Shown one piece after another: positions 1 through 8,906 of a DNA stretch of 64,000 nt. The position numbers and the translations under genes are program-made. The notes under the pieces were generated by a model that was given only the letters and a program-made list of their open reading frames with translations, was not told where the DNA came from and did not search any database. Positions within the stretch are counted from its first letter, which is position 1. Each line of letters starts with the position of its first letter. The stretch comes from Roseivivax marinus. Lineage in GTDB: Bacteria > Pseudomonadota > Alphaproteobacteria > Rhodobacterales > Rhodobacteraceae. The stretch spans positions 1-64,000 of the forward strand of contig NZ_FOAI01000012.1 of the NCBI RefSeq assembly GCF_900109705.1, written 5' to 3'.

Positions 1-14
1 TCACCCGCCGCGCC

Positions 15-461
15 ATGATGGCTTCCGCCGCGTGCTTCGCCGCGACAGTGCCGACCGCCGGTCTGTCCCAAAGCTCTCCCGCGATCCACGTCCTGCAAGA
101 TCCGAACTGCGGGTGCTGCACCGCCTGGATCGAAATCCTGAAGGAGGACGGCTTCACAGTCACCAGCGAGCGCAGCTTCGGCACACTCCTGATCCAGCAC
201 AAGCTCGAGAACGGCATTCACCAGGATATGGCCTCCTGCCACACCGGCGAGGTCGAGGGTTACATGATCGAGGGGCATGTGCCGACGGCCGACATCCGAC
301 GGCTCCTCTCCGAGCGCCCCGATGCTGTCGGTCTCGCCGTGCCCGGCATGCCCTATGGATCGCCGGGCATGGGCCCCGCGGATGAGCGCGAAGCCTATTA
401 TGTCTTCCTCATCCGGAAAGGCGGCAGCACGGAAATCTTCTCGAGCTACGAGGCTGCCTGA
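15..461 (+). CDS. DUF411 metal-binding protein (5' end may lie before the window)
   Basis: A 148-residue protein of the DUF411 family, often found with copper-resistance genes. It begins with an Ala-rich, cleavable-looking leader, so the mature protein is probably periplasmic. The CGCC cluster (residues 33-36) and a later Cys-His pair (SCHTGEVEGYMIEGHVP region) are the family's metal-binding signature. Two ATG codons sit at 15 and 18, but the frame stays open upstream (TRRA before the Met), so the true start may be outside the window. The link to copper is family knowledge; no copper gene is adjacent here. Confidence 0.82.
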   Translation: MMASAACFAATVPTAGLSQSSPAIHVLQDPNCGCCTAWIEILKEDGFTVTSERSFGTLLIQHKLENGIHQDMASCHTGEVEGYMIEGHVPTADIRRLLSERPDAVGLAVPGMPYGSPGMGPADEREAYYVFLIRKGGSTEIFSSYEAA

Positions 462-643
462 GGGCACGAGGATAGCCGTGACGCCACTGCGAGAATTCCA
501 CACCACGCAGACGCAGCTCAGGCTCGGAAAGTCCGTGCTACTGACCTTATCTCGCAAGGATACGCTGCACGCAGGTTCGAATGGCGGCTCCGGTGAAGCC
601 GAGTCGTAGCGTCGCGACATCGCTGAACGGCCGGACCTTGCCG

Positions 644-1156
644 TCAGCTGACCAAACGTTTGAGATAGGTTTCCTGCTCTTCATACGCTATCTGGGTCCA
701 CTCATCAGCGTCTCGGAACGATGGATATGCAGCATTCCTTCTGGGGCCAATTGAACGAATGAGTAGGGCCTCGAGGTCACCGATTGTGGTGCTGGTATTA
801 TCAGTCAAGTCTTCAGGTGGCTGATTCAATTCCAGAATGCCGTTTTTCTGGCTTGGTTCACCTATCGGACGAAAGCCAAACCAAGAGAAGCGGTCCCACT
901 TCCCCGCTAACTTATCATCCAGGTGGTCTTTGAGACGTTTCCCCAATCCCTGAGATCTTGTTAGGCCGACGTAAGAGGGGCCATATTCATCGTAAAGGAT
1001 GTAGATGCCCTGTTGAAATCGAAAATCGGTAATCTGAATATTTCCACGATTGGCACCTTTTCTACCGAGGGGGCGAAAGCTATCTTTGTATCCTTGGCCC
1101 GGATTCCAATCGATTTCGCTTTCTCGCCAAAACAATCCAAAACTTGTTACTTTCAT
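644..1156 (-). CDS. GIY-YIG nuclease-fold protein
   Basis: A 170-residue protein. The N-terminal third carries a GIYILYDEYGPSYVGLT stretch, which is the GIY...YVG core of the GIY-YIG fold, followed by RLKDHL with a candidate catalytic Arg. The C-terminal part (EALLIRSIGPRRNAAYPSF) resembles the Glu-containing helix of the fold. The ATG at 1156 was preferred to an upstream in-frame start because GAGGAGGT lies just before it. It stands alone between the DUF411 gene and a region with no gene. The substrate is unknown; single-domain proteins of this type occur in accessory regions and may be repair or defence nucleases. Confidence 0.7.
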   Translation of the reverse strand: MKVTSFGLFWRESEIDWNPGQGYKDSFRPLGRKGANRGNIQITDFRFQQGIYILYDEYGPSYVGLTRSQGLGKRLKDHLDDKLAGKWDRFSWFGFRPIGEPSQKNGILELNQPPEDLTDNTSTTIGDLEALLIRSIGPRRNAAYPSFRDADEWTQIAYEEQETYLKRLVS

Positions 1157-1637
1157 GTGACCTCCTCGCTCTTGGGTGAACAATATCAGCGGGAGGTAAG
1201 AGCGCAACAGTCAAACGGGGGCTTTGGGGAGGTGTCTCCTTCAGGAAAGCCGCGGTGCAGCGAGGGCATTCCGACTGAATGTCCGGTCTGGGCCGTTTCG
1301 GTCTGAGCAGTCGGTCTGTTCCGAGCGTAACATTGCTTTCATTTACAACCCGAGCCACAGCAAACATGGAATGTTTCGCCTTGGCTTAGTGCCGGCCTTG
1401 AACGGCCATTCAGAAGAGCGTGCGCGCCGGGAGCGCGAAATCACTGGACGCAAGTGAGTGAGTCTCGTCTCAACAAAGTTCGGGATGAGGTCTGGCGCAT
1501 CCATATTGAATCCCTACTATCCACGTAAAGAAGCATAAGCGCGTTGGGCTCGGGCTCGGCCGCTTTGCGGATGAAGCTGCCGTTCATTTTGACGTTCTAT
1601 CGATTGCGTCCGGCCCTTGCAGGGGCTGATTGCCCTT
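1157..1637. other. About 480 bp without a supported gene
   Basis: The stretch lies between two minus-strand genes. The open frames here are short, arginine- and proline-rich, and lack ribosome sites. I see no RNA gene or strong hairpin. It may be a relic of a rearrangement. Confidence 0.35.
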
Positions 1638-2225
1638 TCACTCGTTTCCCGCACGCTCGATCACTGCTTTCTTTACGGCATCGACCCAGTCGGCTTCTCC
1701 TGCGGCTTCTCCGAGCACCCGCGCGCCGATCATCGCGGCGAACAGAAGCAGTATCTCCTGATCCGGTTCGTCTTTCTCTGGGGTAGGCAAATCGCGCGCT
1801 TCATTTGCGGCAAAGGTCGCCAGCAGGGCGCCCGTCCCCGTTTCATACGCTCTGCGTGTCGATGAATTCCCTTCCTTGCCAGCCGCGTAGGGAGCAAAAG
1901 AAATGATCGGGCAGTGGCGTTGCGGATTGGGGCGCAGATATTGTTCGACCAGCCGTCCTCGCAGCTCACTGCTGGTCCCGTTCGCCTTGCCCAGAACCTT
2001 GCTCCATAGCTTCACCGAGTCCTCAAAGGCGAAGGCGGCTGCTTCAACCGCCAACGCCTCCTTCGAAGCGAAATGCTTGTAGAACCCACCGACCGTCATG
2101 CCGGCGGCTGCCATGATATCAGACACCGAAACCGCGTCGATGCCACGCTCGCGGAAGAGGCGACTTGCGACTTCCACAATCCTGGTGCGGTTCTGTCGCG
2201 CCTGCTCCGCCGAAGACCGTCCCAT
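1638..2225 (-). CDS. TetR/AcrR-family transcriptional repressor
   Basis: A 195-residue regulator. Residues about 5-60 form the TetR DNA-binding domain (RTRIVEVASRLFRERGIDAVSVSDIMAAAGMTVGGFYKHF), with the typical GGFYKHF recognition-helix end. The C-terminal helices match the ligand-binding domain common in AcrR/NemR-like members. The ATG at 2225 follows AGGAAGGGA and lies 2 bp past the stop of the MaoC gene, so the two are co-transcribed. A divergent MFS exporter and a palindrome in the shared promoter suggest it represses both itself and the exporter. The inducer is unknown. Confidence 0.88.
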   Translation of the reverse strand: MGRSSAEQARQNRTRIVEVASRLFRERGIDAVSVSDIMAAAGMTVGGFYKHFASKEALAVEAAAFAFEDSVKLWSKVLGKANGTSSELRGRLVEQYLRPNPQRHCPIISFAPYAAGKEGNSSTRRAYETGTGALLATFAANEARDLPTPEKDEPDQEILLLFAAMIGARVLGEAAGEADWVDAVKKAVIERAGNE

Positions 2226-2227
2226 AG

Positions 2228-2686
2228 CTATCCCTTCCTGAACGCCAGGAGCTTGGTCCTCAACTCCTGCACTACCTCGTCCCGCTGGTTCATCGTCACG
2301 CAATGGACCAGCACCATGCCCCGATCCGGACGTGAGCGGGACGGCTTGATCTCCTCGATGCGGCTTCGCACGCGCAGGACATCGTCCGGCCTCGTAGCGC
2401 GCGGCCAGGAGATGTCTCCACCCGCGCCGATAATGCCCCGTGCAAAGGGCACACTTTCGACCACCAGCCGCATGGTGATCGCCATCGTGTGCCAGCCGCT
2501 GGCGGCAAGACTTCGAAAGAAGGTCTCTTTCGCCGCTTCGGGGTCCAGATGGAACGGCTGCGGGTCGAACTTCTTGGCAAAATCCATGATCTGACCGGCA
2601 TCCAGCGCATGCGTGTCACTCAGGAATTCCTGGCCGACACTTAGGTCGTCCAACCACAGACAAGGTGCGCGTTCATCTTCTGTCAT
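2228..2686 (-). CDS. MaoC-like hot-dog dehydratase
   Basis: A 152-residue MaoC-like protein (R-specific enoyl-CoA hydratase family). The DAGQIMDFAKKFDPQPFHLD block holds the Asp and His of the hydratase motif, and GAGGDISWPRATRPDD matches the second conserved block. The start at 2686 has GAGGGA upstream. It is the first gene of a two-gene operon with the TetR regulator and is divergent from an MFS transporter. The acyl-CoA substrate cannot be read from sequence. Confidence 0.85.
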   Translation of the reverse strand: MTEDERAPCLWLDDLSVGQEFLSDTHALDAGQIMDFAKKFDPQPFHLDPEAAKETFFRSLAASGWHTMAITMRLVVESVPFARGIIGAGGDISWPRATRPDDVLRVRSRIEEIKPSRSRPDRGMVLVHCVTMNQRDEVVQELRTKLLAFRKG

Positions 2687-2739
2687 GTCGTTCCCTCGGT
2701 ATCGGAAGCGTCCGCTTCGCGCAGTGGGTCTGGTCAATA

Positions 2740-2759
2740 TAGATTATACTTGTTATCTA
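2740..2759. promoter_or_regulatory. Candidate TetR operator between maoC and the MFS gene
   Basis: The sequence TAGATTATACTTGTTATCTA is an inverted repeat with arms TAGATTA and TTATCTA (one mismatch). It lies in an AT-rich patch in the 119-bp gap between the divergent MaoC-TetR operon and the MFS gene. Size and position fit a TetR-family operator. This is inference from symmetry and context. Confidence 0.55.
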
Positions 2760-2805
2760 ATTTGGCAAGCCTCCATCCAGGCGATTCCCCGAGAACAGGA
2801 AGTCG

Positions 2806-4020
2806 ATGTCCCAAGCTGCCATACCGCCCCGCAATCCTTGGACCGTGCTCATCTGCGCGGCGATGCTGGTCACGATCGCCATGGGCATCCGGCAATCCTT
2901 CGGCCTGTTCCTGAGCCCGATCGAACTGGAGATCGGTGTCGGGCGCGAGGCGTTCGGGCTGGCCATCGCCGTGCAGAATCTGATCTTCGGGCTGGCCCAG
3001 CCGTTTGTCGGCACCCTGGCTGACAGGCATGGAGCGGGCCGCGTGGCGGCAGCAGGAGCCGCGCTCTATGCGCTTGGTCTCGCCCTTGCCGCCGGGGTTT
3101 CGGGGGCGTTTGGGCTCAACCTCACGCTCGGCTTCTTGGTGGGCTTTGCGATGACGGGGGTCACTTTCGTCGTGGCCATCGGCGCGGCGGTCCGCGCCGT
3201 CCCGTCGGAGAAGCGCGGGCTGGCGGCAGGGATCGTGACCGCGGGCGGCTCTGTAGGTCAGTTCCTTCTCGTGCCGGTCGCGCAGTGGCTGATCGGCGGC
3301 TTCGGCTGGCGGGAAACGTTTCTGATCTTCGCCGCTCTCGCCGCGACGATGGTCCTGCTTGCGGTCGGCGTCTCGGGACGCTCGACGCAGACCGAGGCTG
3401 CCGGGCTTCCCTCACAGACTATTCAGGAGGCCCTGCGGGAAGCCGCGGGCCATACCGGCTTCTGGTTGCTGAACGCGGGCTTCTTCGTGTGCGGCTTCCA
3501 CGTCGCCTTTGTCAGCACCCACCTGCCGGCGTTCATCGAGGACAAAGGGCTCGATCCCGCGATCGGGGCCAGGGCGCTCGCTCTGGTCGGCCTGTTCAAC
3601 ATACTCGGGTCTTATGTCTTCGGCATGTCGGCGGACCGCTGGCGCAAGAAGCATGTTCTGGCGGGGATCTACCTCGCTCGCGCGGCGGTCATGGCTGTGT
3701 TTCTCGCCTTCCCGATTTCGCCGCTGTCAGCGACCCTCTTCGCGTGTGCCTTGGGCTTTCTGTGGCTCGGCACAGTGCCCCTGACGAGCGCCTTGGTCGG
3801 ACAGATATTTGGCGTCCGATACGTCTCCACGCTGTTCGGCATCGTCTTCATGTCGCACCAGGTCGGGGCGTTCTTCGGGGCCTGGGGAGCGGGCTACGCC
3901 TATCGCGTTAGCGGCTCCTACGATCTCGCCTGGCAGATCTCGATCGGCATTGCGTTGCTTGCAGTGCTGCTGCACTGGCCGATCAAGGATGCGCCGCTGG
4001 CGCGGGCTGCGTCGTCATGA
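2806..4020 (+). CDS. MFS transporter
   Basis: A 404-residue major facilitator protein with about 12 hydrophobic segments and two homologous halves. GTLADRHGAGRVA (near residue 70) and MSADRWRKKHVL match the loop 2-3 and loop 8-9 MFS motifs. It resembles the YbfB/OxlT-like family exporters or monocarboxylate carriers. The ATG at 2806 has GAACAGGAAG upstream. Its divergent pairing with a TetR repressor and MaoC hydratase suggests inducible efflux or uptake of an acid. Confidence 0.87.
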   Translation: MSQAAIPPRNPWTVLICAAMLVTIAMGIRQSFGLFLSPIELEIGVGREAFGLAIAVQNLIFGLAQPFVGTLADRHGAGRVAAAGAALYALGLALAAGVSGAFGLNLTLGFLVGFAMTGVTFVVAIGAAVRAVPSEKRGLAAGIVTAGGSVGQFLLVPVAQWLIGGFGWRETFLIFAALAATMVLLAVGVSGRSTQTEAAGLPSQTIQEALREAAGHTGFWLLNAGFFVCGFHVAFVSTHLPAFIEDKGLDPAIGARALALVGLFNILGSYVFGMSADRWRKKHVLAGIYLARAAVMAVFLAFPISPLSATLFACALGFLWLGTVPLTSALVGQIFGVRYVSTLFGIVFMSHQVGAFFGAWGAGYAYRVSGSYDLAWQISIGIALLAVLLHWPIKDAPLARAASS

Positions 4021-4087
4021 TTGATGTCTTCTACGTCCTCGCGCTGACAATGAAACGGCGATTTCGGGCTCTCTGCGGACCTTCGCA

Positions 4088-5150
4088 GTGACGGGGTCAT
4101 GGCCACCAAAGACCCCACGACAGTGTGCGTCTCATCTGGCGGCCGACGGCTCCGCAGAGCAGGCCTCGCATCTGGTCCACAACCGGGATCGGCCTCCATA
4201 CGGTCGTGGTCTCGGCTGTTGAGATGCCCGATGAAGACTTCCGCTTCCGCACTTTGCTCTCCGGGGTCCTGTGGTTCCACCGCCAGATGATCTCGTCCTG
4301 GTATCGCTGTAGGTGCTTCCGTCCGAGACGGTGATAAACGCCGATCAAAGCGCGCTGGACGACCGCGTTCACGGCCTCGACGGTGTTGATGTGCGCCCCG
4401 GTCTTCGTGTTCGCATACTGGCGCTTGTTGTGCTGGATCGTATGGTGCCTGGCAAAAGATGCCCCGATCTTTCCGTAACTTGGGTTCTTGTCGGTGATGA
4501 GCGCCGAGGTCGGATCGATCCAGCCCCCGATGATCGGCTTCATCGTGCGCCCTCGAGCATTCGGGATGAGCACGGCTCGAGCCTGACCGTTTCGCGCCGC
4601 AGCAACGAGCGCGATTGGCTTGCCTGTTCCTCGCCCCCGCTTGTTCTTGACGCCATGGCGGAACTTCGGCTTGCCGCCGACGAAGGCCTCGTCGACCTCG
4701 ACCACACCCGACAGTCGACCGGCAATGCCCTGCCGATCATCCATCATCTCGCGGATTGCATGGCCAAGCTTCCACGCTGTCTTCTGGTTCACGCCCAAAA
4801 TGCGCGACATCACGACCGAAGAAATGCCCTTGGAGGAGGTCAGCACGAGGAAGATTGCGGCGATCCAGGTCCGAAGATCCAGCTTCGTCGCGTGGAGCGG
4901 CGTCCTCGTGGTGACGGTGAACTGGCTGCGGCATTCCCTCTCGATGCACTGATACAGGCCGGGGCGCACGGATGCACCGCGCAGCGGGCGCGAACTCAAG
5001 CTGCCACAATGCGGACAGAACCGATCATCGCCCCAGATGGCGTTCTCGAGGAAGAGCCGCGCGTGACGTTCGGTCGGCATCTTCTTCCAGACATCGCGGA
5101 CGGACTTCAGTTCGGTGATCATGGAGTGGCCTCGCTTCGGGGTAACCCAG
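4088..5150 (-). mobile_element. IS1595-family (ISXO2-like) insertion sequence
   Basis: An about 1.05-kb element with one transposase gene filling nearly all its length. Outer sequences beginning GGGT occur at each end (about 4095 and, read on the other strand, about 5149). I could not align them as convincing terminal inverted repeats or find an 8-bp target duplication, so the exact ends are uncertain. A decayed copy of the same 3' end lies at about 21590-21755. Confidence 0.68.
4097..5122 (-). CDS. IS1595-family transposase
   Basis: A 341-residue ISXO2-like transposase. The N-terminal zinc ribbon (CPHCG, then CIERECRSQF, residues about 35-70) is followed by a helical region. The DDE nuclease domain starts at VVEVDEAFVGG, with the second Asp in ALITDKNPSYG and the third acid near TVEAVN. 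The ATG at 5122 is close to the element end, as is usual for the family. The frame is intact, so the copy may still be active. Confidence 0.9.
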   Translation of the reverse strand: MITELKSVRDVWKKMPTERHARLFLENAIWGDDRFCPHCGSLSSRPLRGASVRPGLYQCIERECRSQFTVTTRTPLHATKLDLRTWIAAIFLVLTSSKGISSVVMSRILGVNQKTAWKLGHAIREMMDDRQGIAGRLSGVVEVDEAFVGGKPKFRHGVKNKRGRGTGKPIALVAAARNGQARAVLIPNARGRTMKPIIGGWIDPTSALITDKNPSYGKIGASFARHHTIQHNKRQYANTKTGAHINTVEAVNAVVQRALIGVYHRLGRKHLQRYQDEIIWRWNHRTPESKVRKRKSSSGISTAETTTVWRPIPVVDQMRGLLCGAVGRQMRRTLSWGLWWP

Positions 5151-5737
5151 AAGATTGGCTGATTTCTCCAAACCGGAAGCGACTACGTTATTTCGCACTT
5201 GGAACCTTCGCGAGGCAAGCAGGCTGAGCATTTCCGAAAGCCCTGCTTTTTCTCGTGGATAATAGGGTATTGAATTGCTCGATTTACTCATCCGTGAGCT
5301 TGGTGATGCAGGTTAATGTCTTGAAGTTCTAAGGTGTCGCCAAAAAAGGTAACTGTATCAATATCTTGATTCATGGGTCGGAAGAAATCAGCATCTTGTG
5401 GGGTGCATTGGGGAGAACACCCTTTCTGAAATTTCAGACCCATGGATTCCTCTGTTCTGCGACGGGCGGGGACGACCTGCGGAAGCAGGCCAGGAAGCCT
5501 TCTCAGTCGGAGATAGGACACGTTCTTCCGGGTCCAAAAGGGAGGCGGAGCAGGGCGCGCAAGAGACGTGTCCGGGGGGCGGCCGAACCCCTTTGGGACG
5601 AGTTTCGGGGCTTAGATGACCCGAATCAGTCGAGGTCTCCGCCTGGCCGCCGCCCGGATTGGCCGGCCGTTTCGGCGGGGCGGCGCTTGACTGCGGAGCC
5701 GAACCAGAGTGGCCTCGGAGAAGCAAGGAGAGCAGCC
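5151..5737. other. About 590 bp without a supported gene
   Basis: The DNA lies between the IS right end and the Xre-like gene. The first 250 bp are AT-richer (5230-5380), then GC-rich. A frame runs open from 5366 into the next gene, but its translation is low-complexity and lacks a ribosome site, so it is read as leader DNA. Confidence 0.35.
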
Positions 5738-6196
5738 ATGCCACTGAGCTCTACGGAGTGCGAGGCCTTCAGTCGCCTCGGGATCAATTCGGCCGAGACC
5801 ATGTCGGACGAGGAGTTCTACCAGTCCGTGCCCGTTCACGCCGGCAGGATGGCGCACGCTCGTCTGGTGGCCGAAGCCCTGCCGCCGGCCGTGGCCGCGC
5901 GTCGCGTGGGCGTGAGCGTTACCCAATTGCGGCAACGGATCGTGGCCGGCTCGCTGATGGCGGTCCATCGCCCGGGCGGGCGGGACTGGCTGGTCCCGGC
6001 GTTCCAGTTCACCGAGACGGGGGAGGTCCCGCATCTGGGCTGCGTTCTCCTGGCGTCCGGGCGCCCGCTCTCCGCCTTGTCGATGGATCGGTTCTTCAGG
6101 ATACCCCGAGAGGATCTCGATGGGGCATCGCCCCGGGACTGGCTCATCGCCGGTCGTGATTCAGTGATCATCGAGAGTATCCTCGCCGGTCTCTGA
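5738..6196 (+). CDS. Xre/ParS-type DNA-binding antitoxin-like protein, no toxin partner
   Basis: A 152-residue protein with an HTH (AARRVGVSVTQLRQRIVAG) and a C-terminal block (PAFQF, then PL, FF.IPREDLDGASPRDWLIAG) like the antitoxin-binding region of MbcA/ParS/Xre proteins. A related layout occurs in the antitoxin at 25672-26340. The ATG at 5738 follows AAGGAGAG. The usual RES-domain toxin is absent: the next gene is convergent. It may be an orphan antitoxin or the survivor of a broken pair. Confidence 0.6.
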   Translation: MPLSSTECEAFSRLGINSAETMSDEEFYQSVPVHAGRMAHARLVAEALPPAVAARRVGVSVTQLRQRIVAGSLMAVHRPGGRDWLVPAFQFTETGEVPHLGCVLLASGRPLSALSMDRFFRIPREDLDGASPRDWLIAGRDSVIIESILAGL

Positions 6197-6222
6197 CCGA
6201 AGGCCAACCGGCGCGAGTCAGA

Positions 6223-7446
6223 TCAGGCTCGCCGGACGACCTTCTGGGTGGCTGGGTCGTAGCGCAGCTCGTGGAGCGTTCCATTACGGATCGCGGCAAC
6301 AGCCTGGCTGACGTGTTCGGGAAGCACGTAGAACCACTCACGAGGGTAGATGCGCTTGCCGAAGCGATCGGTGATCCAGAGATCGCGCGGCCGCGCCGCG
6401 TCGAAGAAGCGATGCAGGAGGTCTTCGACCTTGCGCCTGGAGAGATTGCGCAGCTCGTAGGTCGCCACGATGTCGACCGGGGCGAGAAGGAAGGTTGGGT
6501 CATTCCGTGCGTCGGCGACGCGGCGCTGAACGTCCTGGGTGGTGACCCCAATCTTGAGGAGGATGTCGCGGACCTCCGCGATCGCCGGCTGGTCGGAGCG
6601 GCTACGGGCAACGTAGATCGTCCCTGTGAGATCGAGCTGATCGGCCTCCCAGTCAGGGTCGAGGGGACCGAGGCCGGGTCGGTGGATGACGCGCGCCGTG
6701 GGATCGGCGGCGAGAGCCTTCCGGAAAGACGAGATAAGCGGATCGCTCTCGGTTCCGTTCGAGAAGATGACCCTGAGCCGGTGGTCCCGCTTGCCGCCGC
6801 GGGCGGTCATCTCTGCCTTCTCGGCGATGTAGGCGAGAAGGCCGTTGCGGATGAAGTAGCTGCCTTCCTGGACGTCGATCACCTCGCGCGAGGTGACGGC
6901 GGTCGCCTCTCGGCCACCGGCCTCGAGGTCGGCCTGGAGCTCTTCAAAAGCCGGCTGGAACGTTTCGAAGTCGGGGCAGGGGAAGAACTCAGCTCGGTGA
7001 TCCGGGAGATGGCGCTCTGCGACGGGTGTGACGTGCCGGATCTCGGTGAAGGCGTCGGAGACGTCATCGTCGTCCTCGTCGAAGATGTCGTCGAGGCTGT
7101 CCGGGATCTCGTCCTCGAGGGGATCGTCACGCCAATCCCGCGCGGGAGGCACGGCCTCGACAGACTTGATAGCCAGCAGTCCGTTCCGATCGACGTCCGC
7201 GAAGATGTCGGGGTCGGCACGCCCGGAGAGGCCACTCCAGATGGTTCCGAGACGCATCTCGTCGTGATCCGATGCGTCTTCGTTCGGCAGTCTCCCGTGC
7301 CGATCGTAGAAGTCATTCACCTCCCGCACGAGGCTGGCGTCACGCTCGAGCTCCGGCGGCCGGCTACCCCGTGGCTTCAGCCGGACATCGAGGAGGCCGA
7401 ATTCGTCGGGTTCGTCGAAGATGTCATCGAGTGTCGGGCGGGGCAT
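6223..7446 (-). CDS. GIY-YIG (T5orf172/MUG113-like) nuclease-domain protein
   Basis: A 407-residue protein. The N-terminal half is acidic (DEDDDDVSD near residue 130) and has no domain I recognise. Residues about 275-400 look like the T5orf172/MUG113 branch of GIY-YIG: GTIYVAR at the start, LLKIGVT about 25 residues on, then a double Arg, and KVEDLLHRFF with a Glu and His. The ATG at 7446 lies 4 bp after the stop of the upstream helicase-like fragment, so they share an operon. Proteins of this type often accompany DEAD/DEAH helicases in accessory regions, which fits. Confidence 0.68.
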   Translation of the reverse strand: MPRPTLDDIFDEPDEFGLLDVRLKPRGSRPPELERDASLVREVNDFYDRHGRLPNEDASDHDEMRLGTIWSGLSGRADPDIFADVDRNGLLAIKSVEAVPPARDWRDDPLEDEIPDSLDDIFDEDDDDVSDAFTEIRHVTPVAERHLPDHRAEFFPCPDFETFQPAFEELQADLEAGGREATAVTSREVIDVQEGSYFIRNGLLAYIAEKAEMTARGGKRDHRLRVIFSNGTESDPLISSFRKALAADPTARVIHRPGLGPLDPDWEADQLDLTGTIYVARSRSDQPAIAEVRDILLKIGVTTQDVQRRVADARNDPTFLLAPVDIVATYELRNLSRRKVEDLLHRFFDAARPRDLWITDRFGKRIYPREWFYVLPEHVSQAVAAIRNGTLHELRYDPATQKVVRRA

Positions 7447-7450
7447 GCAT

Positions 7451-8164
7451 TCACTCCGCGGCGGCGGAGCGCATCCGCTCGGCTTTCTTGGTCCGGATGA
7501 AGGCAAGGGCCTCCGCCATGCGCTTTTCCAGCGGATCGGCGGCATGAGGGTTCGGCTCGCGCGCTTCTGCCTCACGGAAGCGTTTGATGCGCGGCCAGAG
7601 TGTCCGAGCCTCGTCTTCGGTCATCTGGATGCGCTGCGCGACCATGGCGCTTTGGATCTGCTTGAGGAGGGGCGTGTCGAGCGCTTTCGAGGCGACGTCG
7701 AAGCCCTCCCGGAACGGGTTGATCCCATCGATCAGGTCGATGTCGAGCTCCCGGACGTTGATGAACTTCTTCACCATGTTGATCAGGTTCATGCCATCCG
7801 AGGCGCTCTCAAGCTCCTCGTCCTCATCGTCAGATCCGTCGTTCCCGGCTGCGAGGGGATCGTCGCCCTTTGCGGCTTCCTGTCGAGCGAGGGTGGCGAT
7901 ATTCATGCGAGCCGCCAGATCTTGGCGGATCGCTTCTGTCTCGTCTTCGGAGAGGTCCTCGTAGCTCCTCTCGATGATGTCGGTGAGGACCATCTGTGTC
8001 GCGACCTCGGGGGCGACGTCATCGGCGACCGTGCGGCGGTCCATGGCCTGGCAGGCCTTGGCGACCAGATCCTGCATGTCATTCTCGCAGATCGCCTTTG
8101 AGCGGTCCGTGGGTGGCTCCATCAGCCCCTTGATGCCGATATGGACGGTGCCGCTGTCGTCCAC
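7451..8164 (-). CDS. Probable C-terminal fragment of a helicase-like protein
   Basis: A 237-residue frame opening with GTG at 8164. Its first residues (DDSGTVHIGIKGLMEPPTDR) read like the inside of a larger protein, and the frame stays open upstream to about 8212 without a start. There it meets the 3' end of vapC. Gene pairs of a DEAD/DEAH helicase followed by a T5orf172-type GIY-YIG protein are common, so I infer that the helicase motor was lost when the vapBC segment arrived. No helicase motif is present in what remains; the region is acidic and helical. It could also be a real stand-alone gene. Confidence 0.5.
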   Translation of the reverse strand: MDDSGTVHIGIKGLMEPPTDRSKAICENDMQDLVAKACQAMDRRTVADDVAPEVATQMVLTDIIERSYEDLSEDETEAIRQDLAARMNIATLARQEAAKGDDPLAAGNDGSDDEDEELESASDGMNLINMVKKFINVRELDIDLIDGINPFREGFDVASKALDTPLLKQIQSAMVAQRIQMTEDEARTLWPRIKRFREAEAREPNPHAADPLEKRMAEALAFIRTKKAERMRSAAAE

Positions 8165-8223
8165 CTCGACTGGCTCGCTTTGGAATGAATATTGCCCGCG
8201 GCGCGGCTGGTCTCAAAAACAGC

Positions 8224-8667
8224 TCATGCTGCTGGGGCGAGGTCGAGCGCCGCCAAGTCGATTGTCCTGGCGGCATATTCGGTATCGGCGAGGCCTCGAA
8301 GAAGCTGACGATCGGCCGTGATCAGGTGACGATCCATCCGCTCCGCCAAGGCGAGATAGACGCAGTCGTATACTGACTGCTGGAGTTCGAGGGCGAGCTC
8401 CATTGCCCGGCGCTCGAGGACCTCATCTGGGTCGACAATTGTGACCGGGGCCGTCTGGAGGAAGAGGAAGAGCTCGAGGGCATGCCTGTCGGAGACGGCT
8501 TTCCTGCCGGCAATGGCGCGGAGCACGCTACCAGCTTCGATCCGGAGGAGGGCCGGTGCGACCATGTCAGCACCCCGAAGAAGGTCCGCTTTGTCGCTGT
8601 CCTCCTCTTCGATGATCCACTTGATCGCGACAGACGCGTCGATGACGAAGCCCTTTTTGCCGGTCAT
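8224..8667 (-). CDS. vapC: VapC-family PIN-domain toxin ribonuclease
   Basis: A 147-residue PIN-domain protein. The acidic active-site residues are visible: Asp10 (FVIDAS), Glu44 (LRIEAGS), Asp101 (VYDCVYLALA) and Asp119 (LITADRQL). VapC enzymes cleave tRNA or rRNA when freed from their antitoxin. Its ATG overlaps the stop of vapB by 4 bp, so the pair is translationally coupled. The operon is probably autoregulated by the VapBC complex. Confidence 0.93.
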   Translation of the reverse strand: MTGKKGFVIDASVAIKWIIEEEDSDKADLLRGADMVAPALLRIEAGSVLRAIAGRKAVSDRHALELFLFLQTAPVTIVDPDEVLERRAMELALELQQSVYDCVYLALAERMDRHLITADRQLLRGLADTEYAARTIDLAALDLAPAA

Positions 8668-8906
8668 CGTGCCTGATCTCGATTCCGGTCTTCGCGGAGG
8701 AGCTCCGTCGTAGAGGACCCACCAGGCTGAAGCTTCACGCGACGCGTGCGGGCCTCCGAGAAGAAGTCAGGGTTCTGCCCAGGGCGCAGTGCCTCCTCGA
8801 GGATCTTGCGGTGTTCTGCCTCGGCAGAACGACCAGATTTCATCGCCCGCTCCTTCAGGGCGGCCGCGATCGCATCATCGACATTCCGAACAGTAAGCTG
8901 TGCCAT
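8664..8906 (-). CDS. vapB: VapB/FitA-like antitoxin
   Basis: An 80-residue antitoxin. The N-terminal MAQLTVRNVDDAIAAALKERA is the ribbon-helix-helix DNA-binding domain typical of FitA-type plasmid stability proteins. The C-terminal part would wrap the toxin. Stop and vapC start overlap. A broken copy of its first 18 codons lies at 10824-10876, within a direct repeat. Confidence 0.92.
   Translation of the reverse strand: MAQLTVRNVDDAIAAALKERAMKSGRSAEAEHRKILEEALRPGQNPDFFSEARTRRVKLQPGGSSTTELLREDRNRDQAR

Noticed and set aside
540-610. GGTTCGAAT motif that looks like a tRNA T-loop
   Set aside because: No cloverleaf can be drawn around it and no acceptor stem pairs.
187-5122. Composite transposon made of IS copies around the TetR/MFS genes
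   Set aside because: Only one intact IS is seen in this part and no second copy lies on the left.
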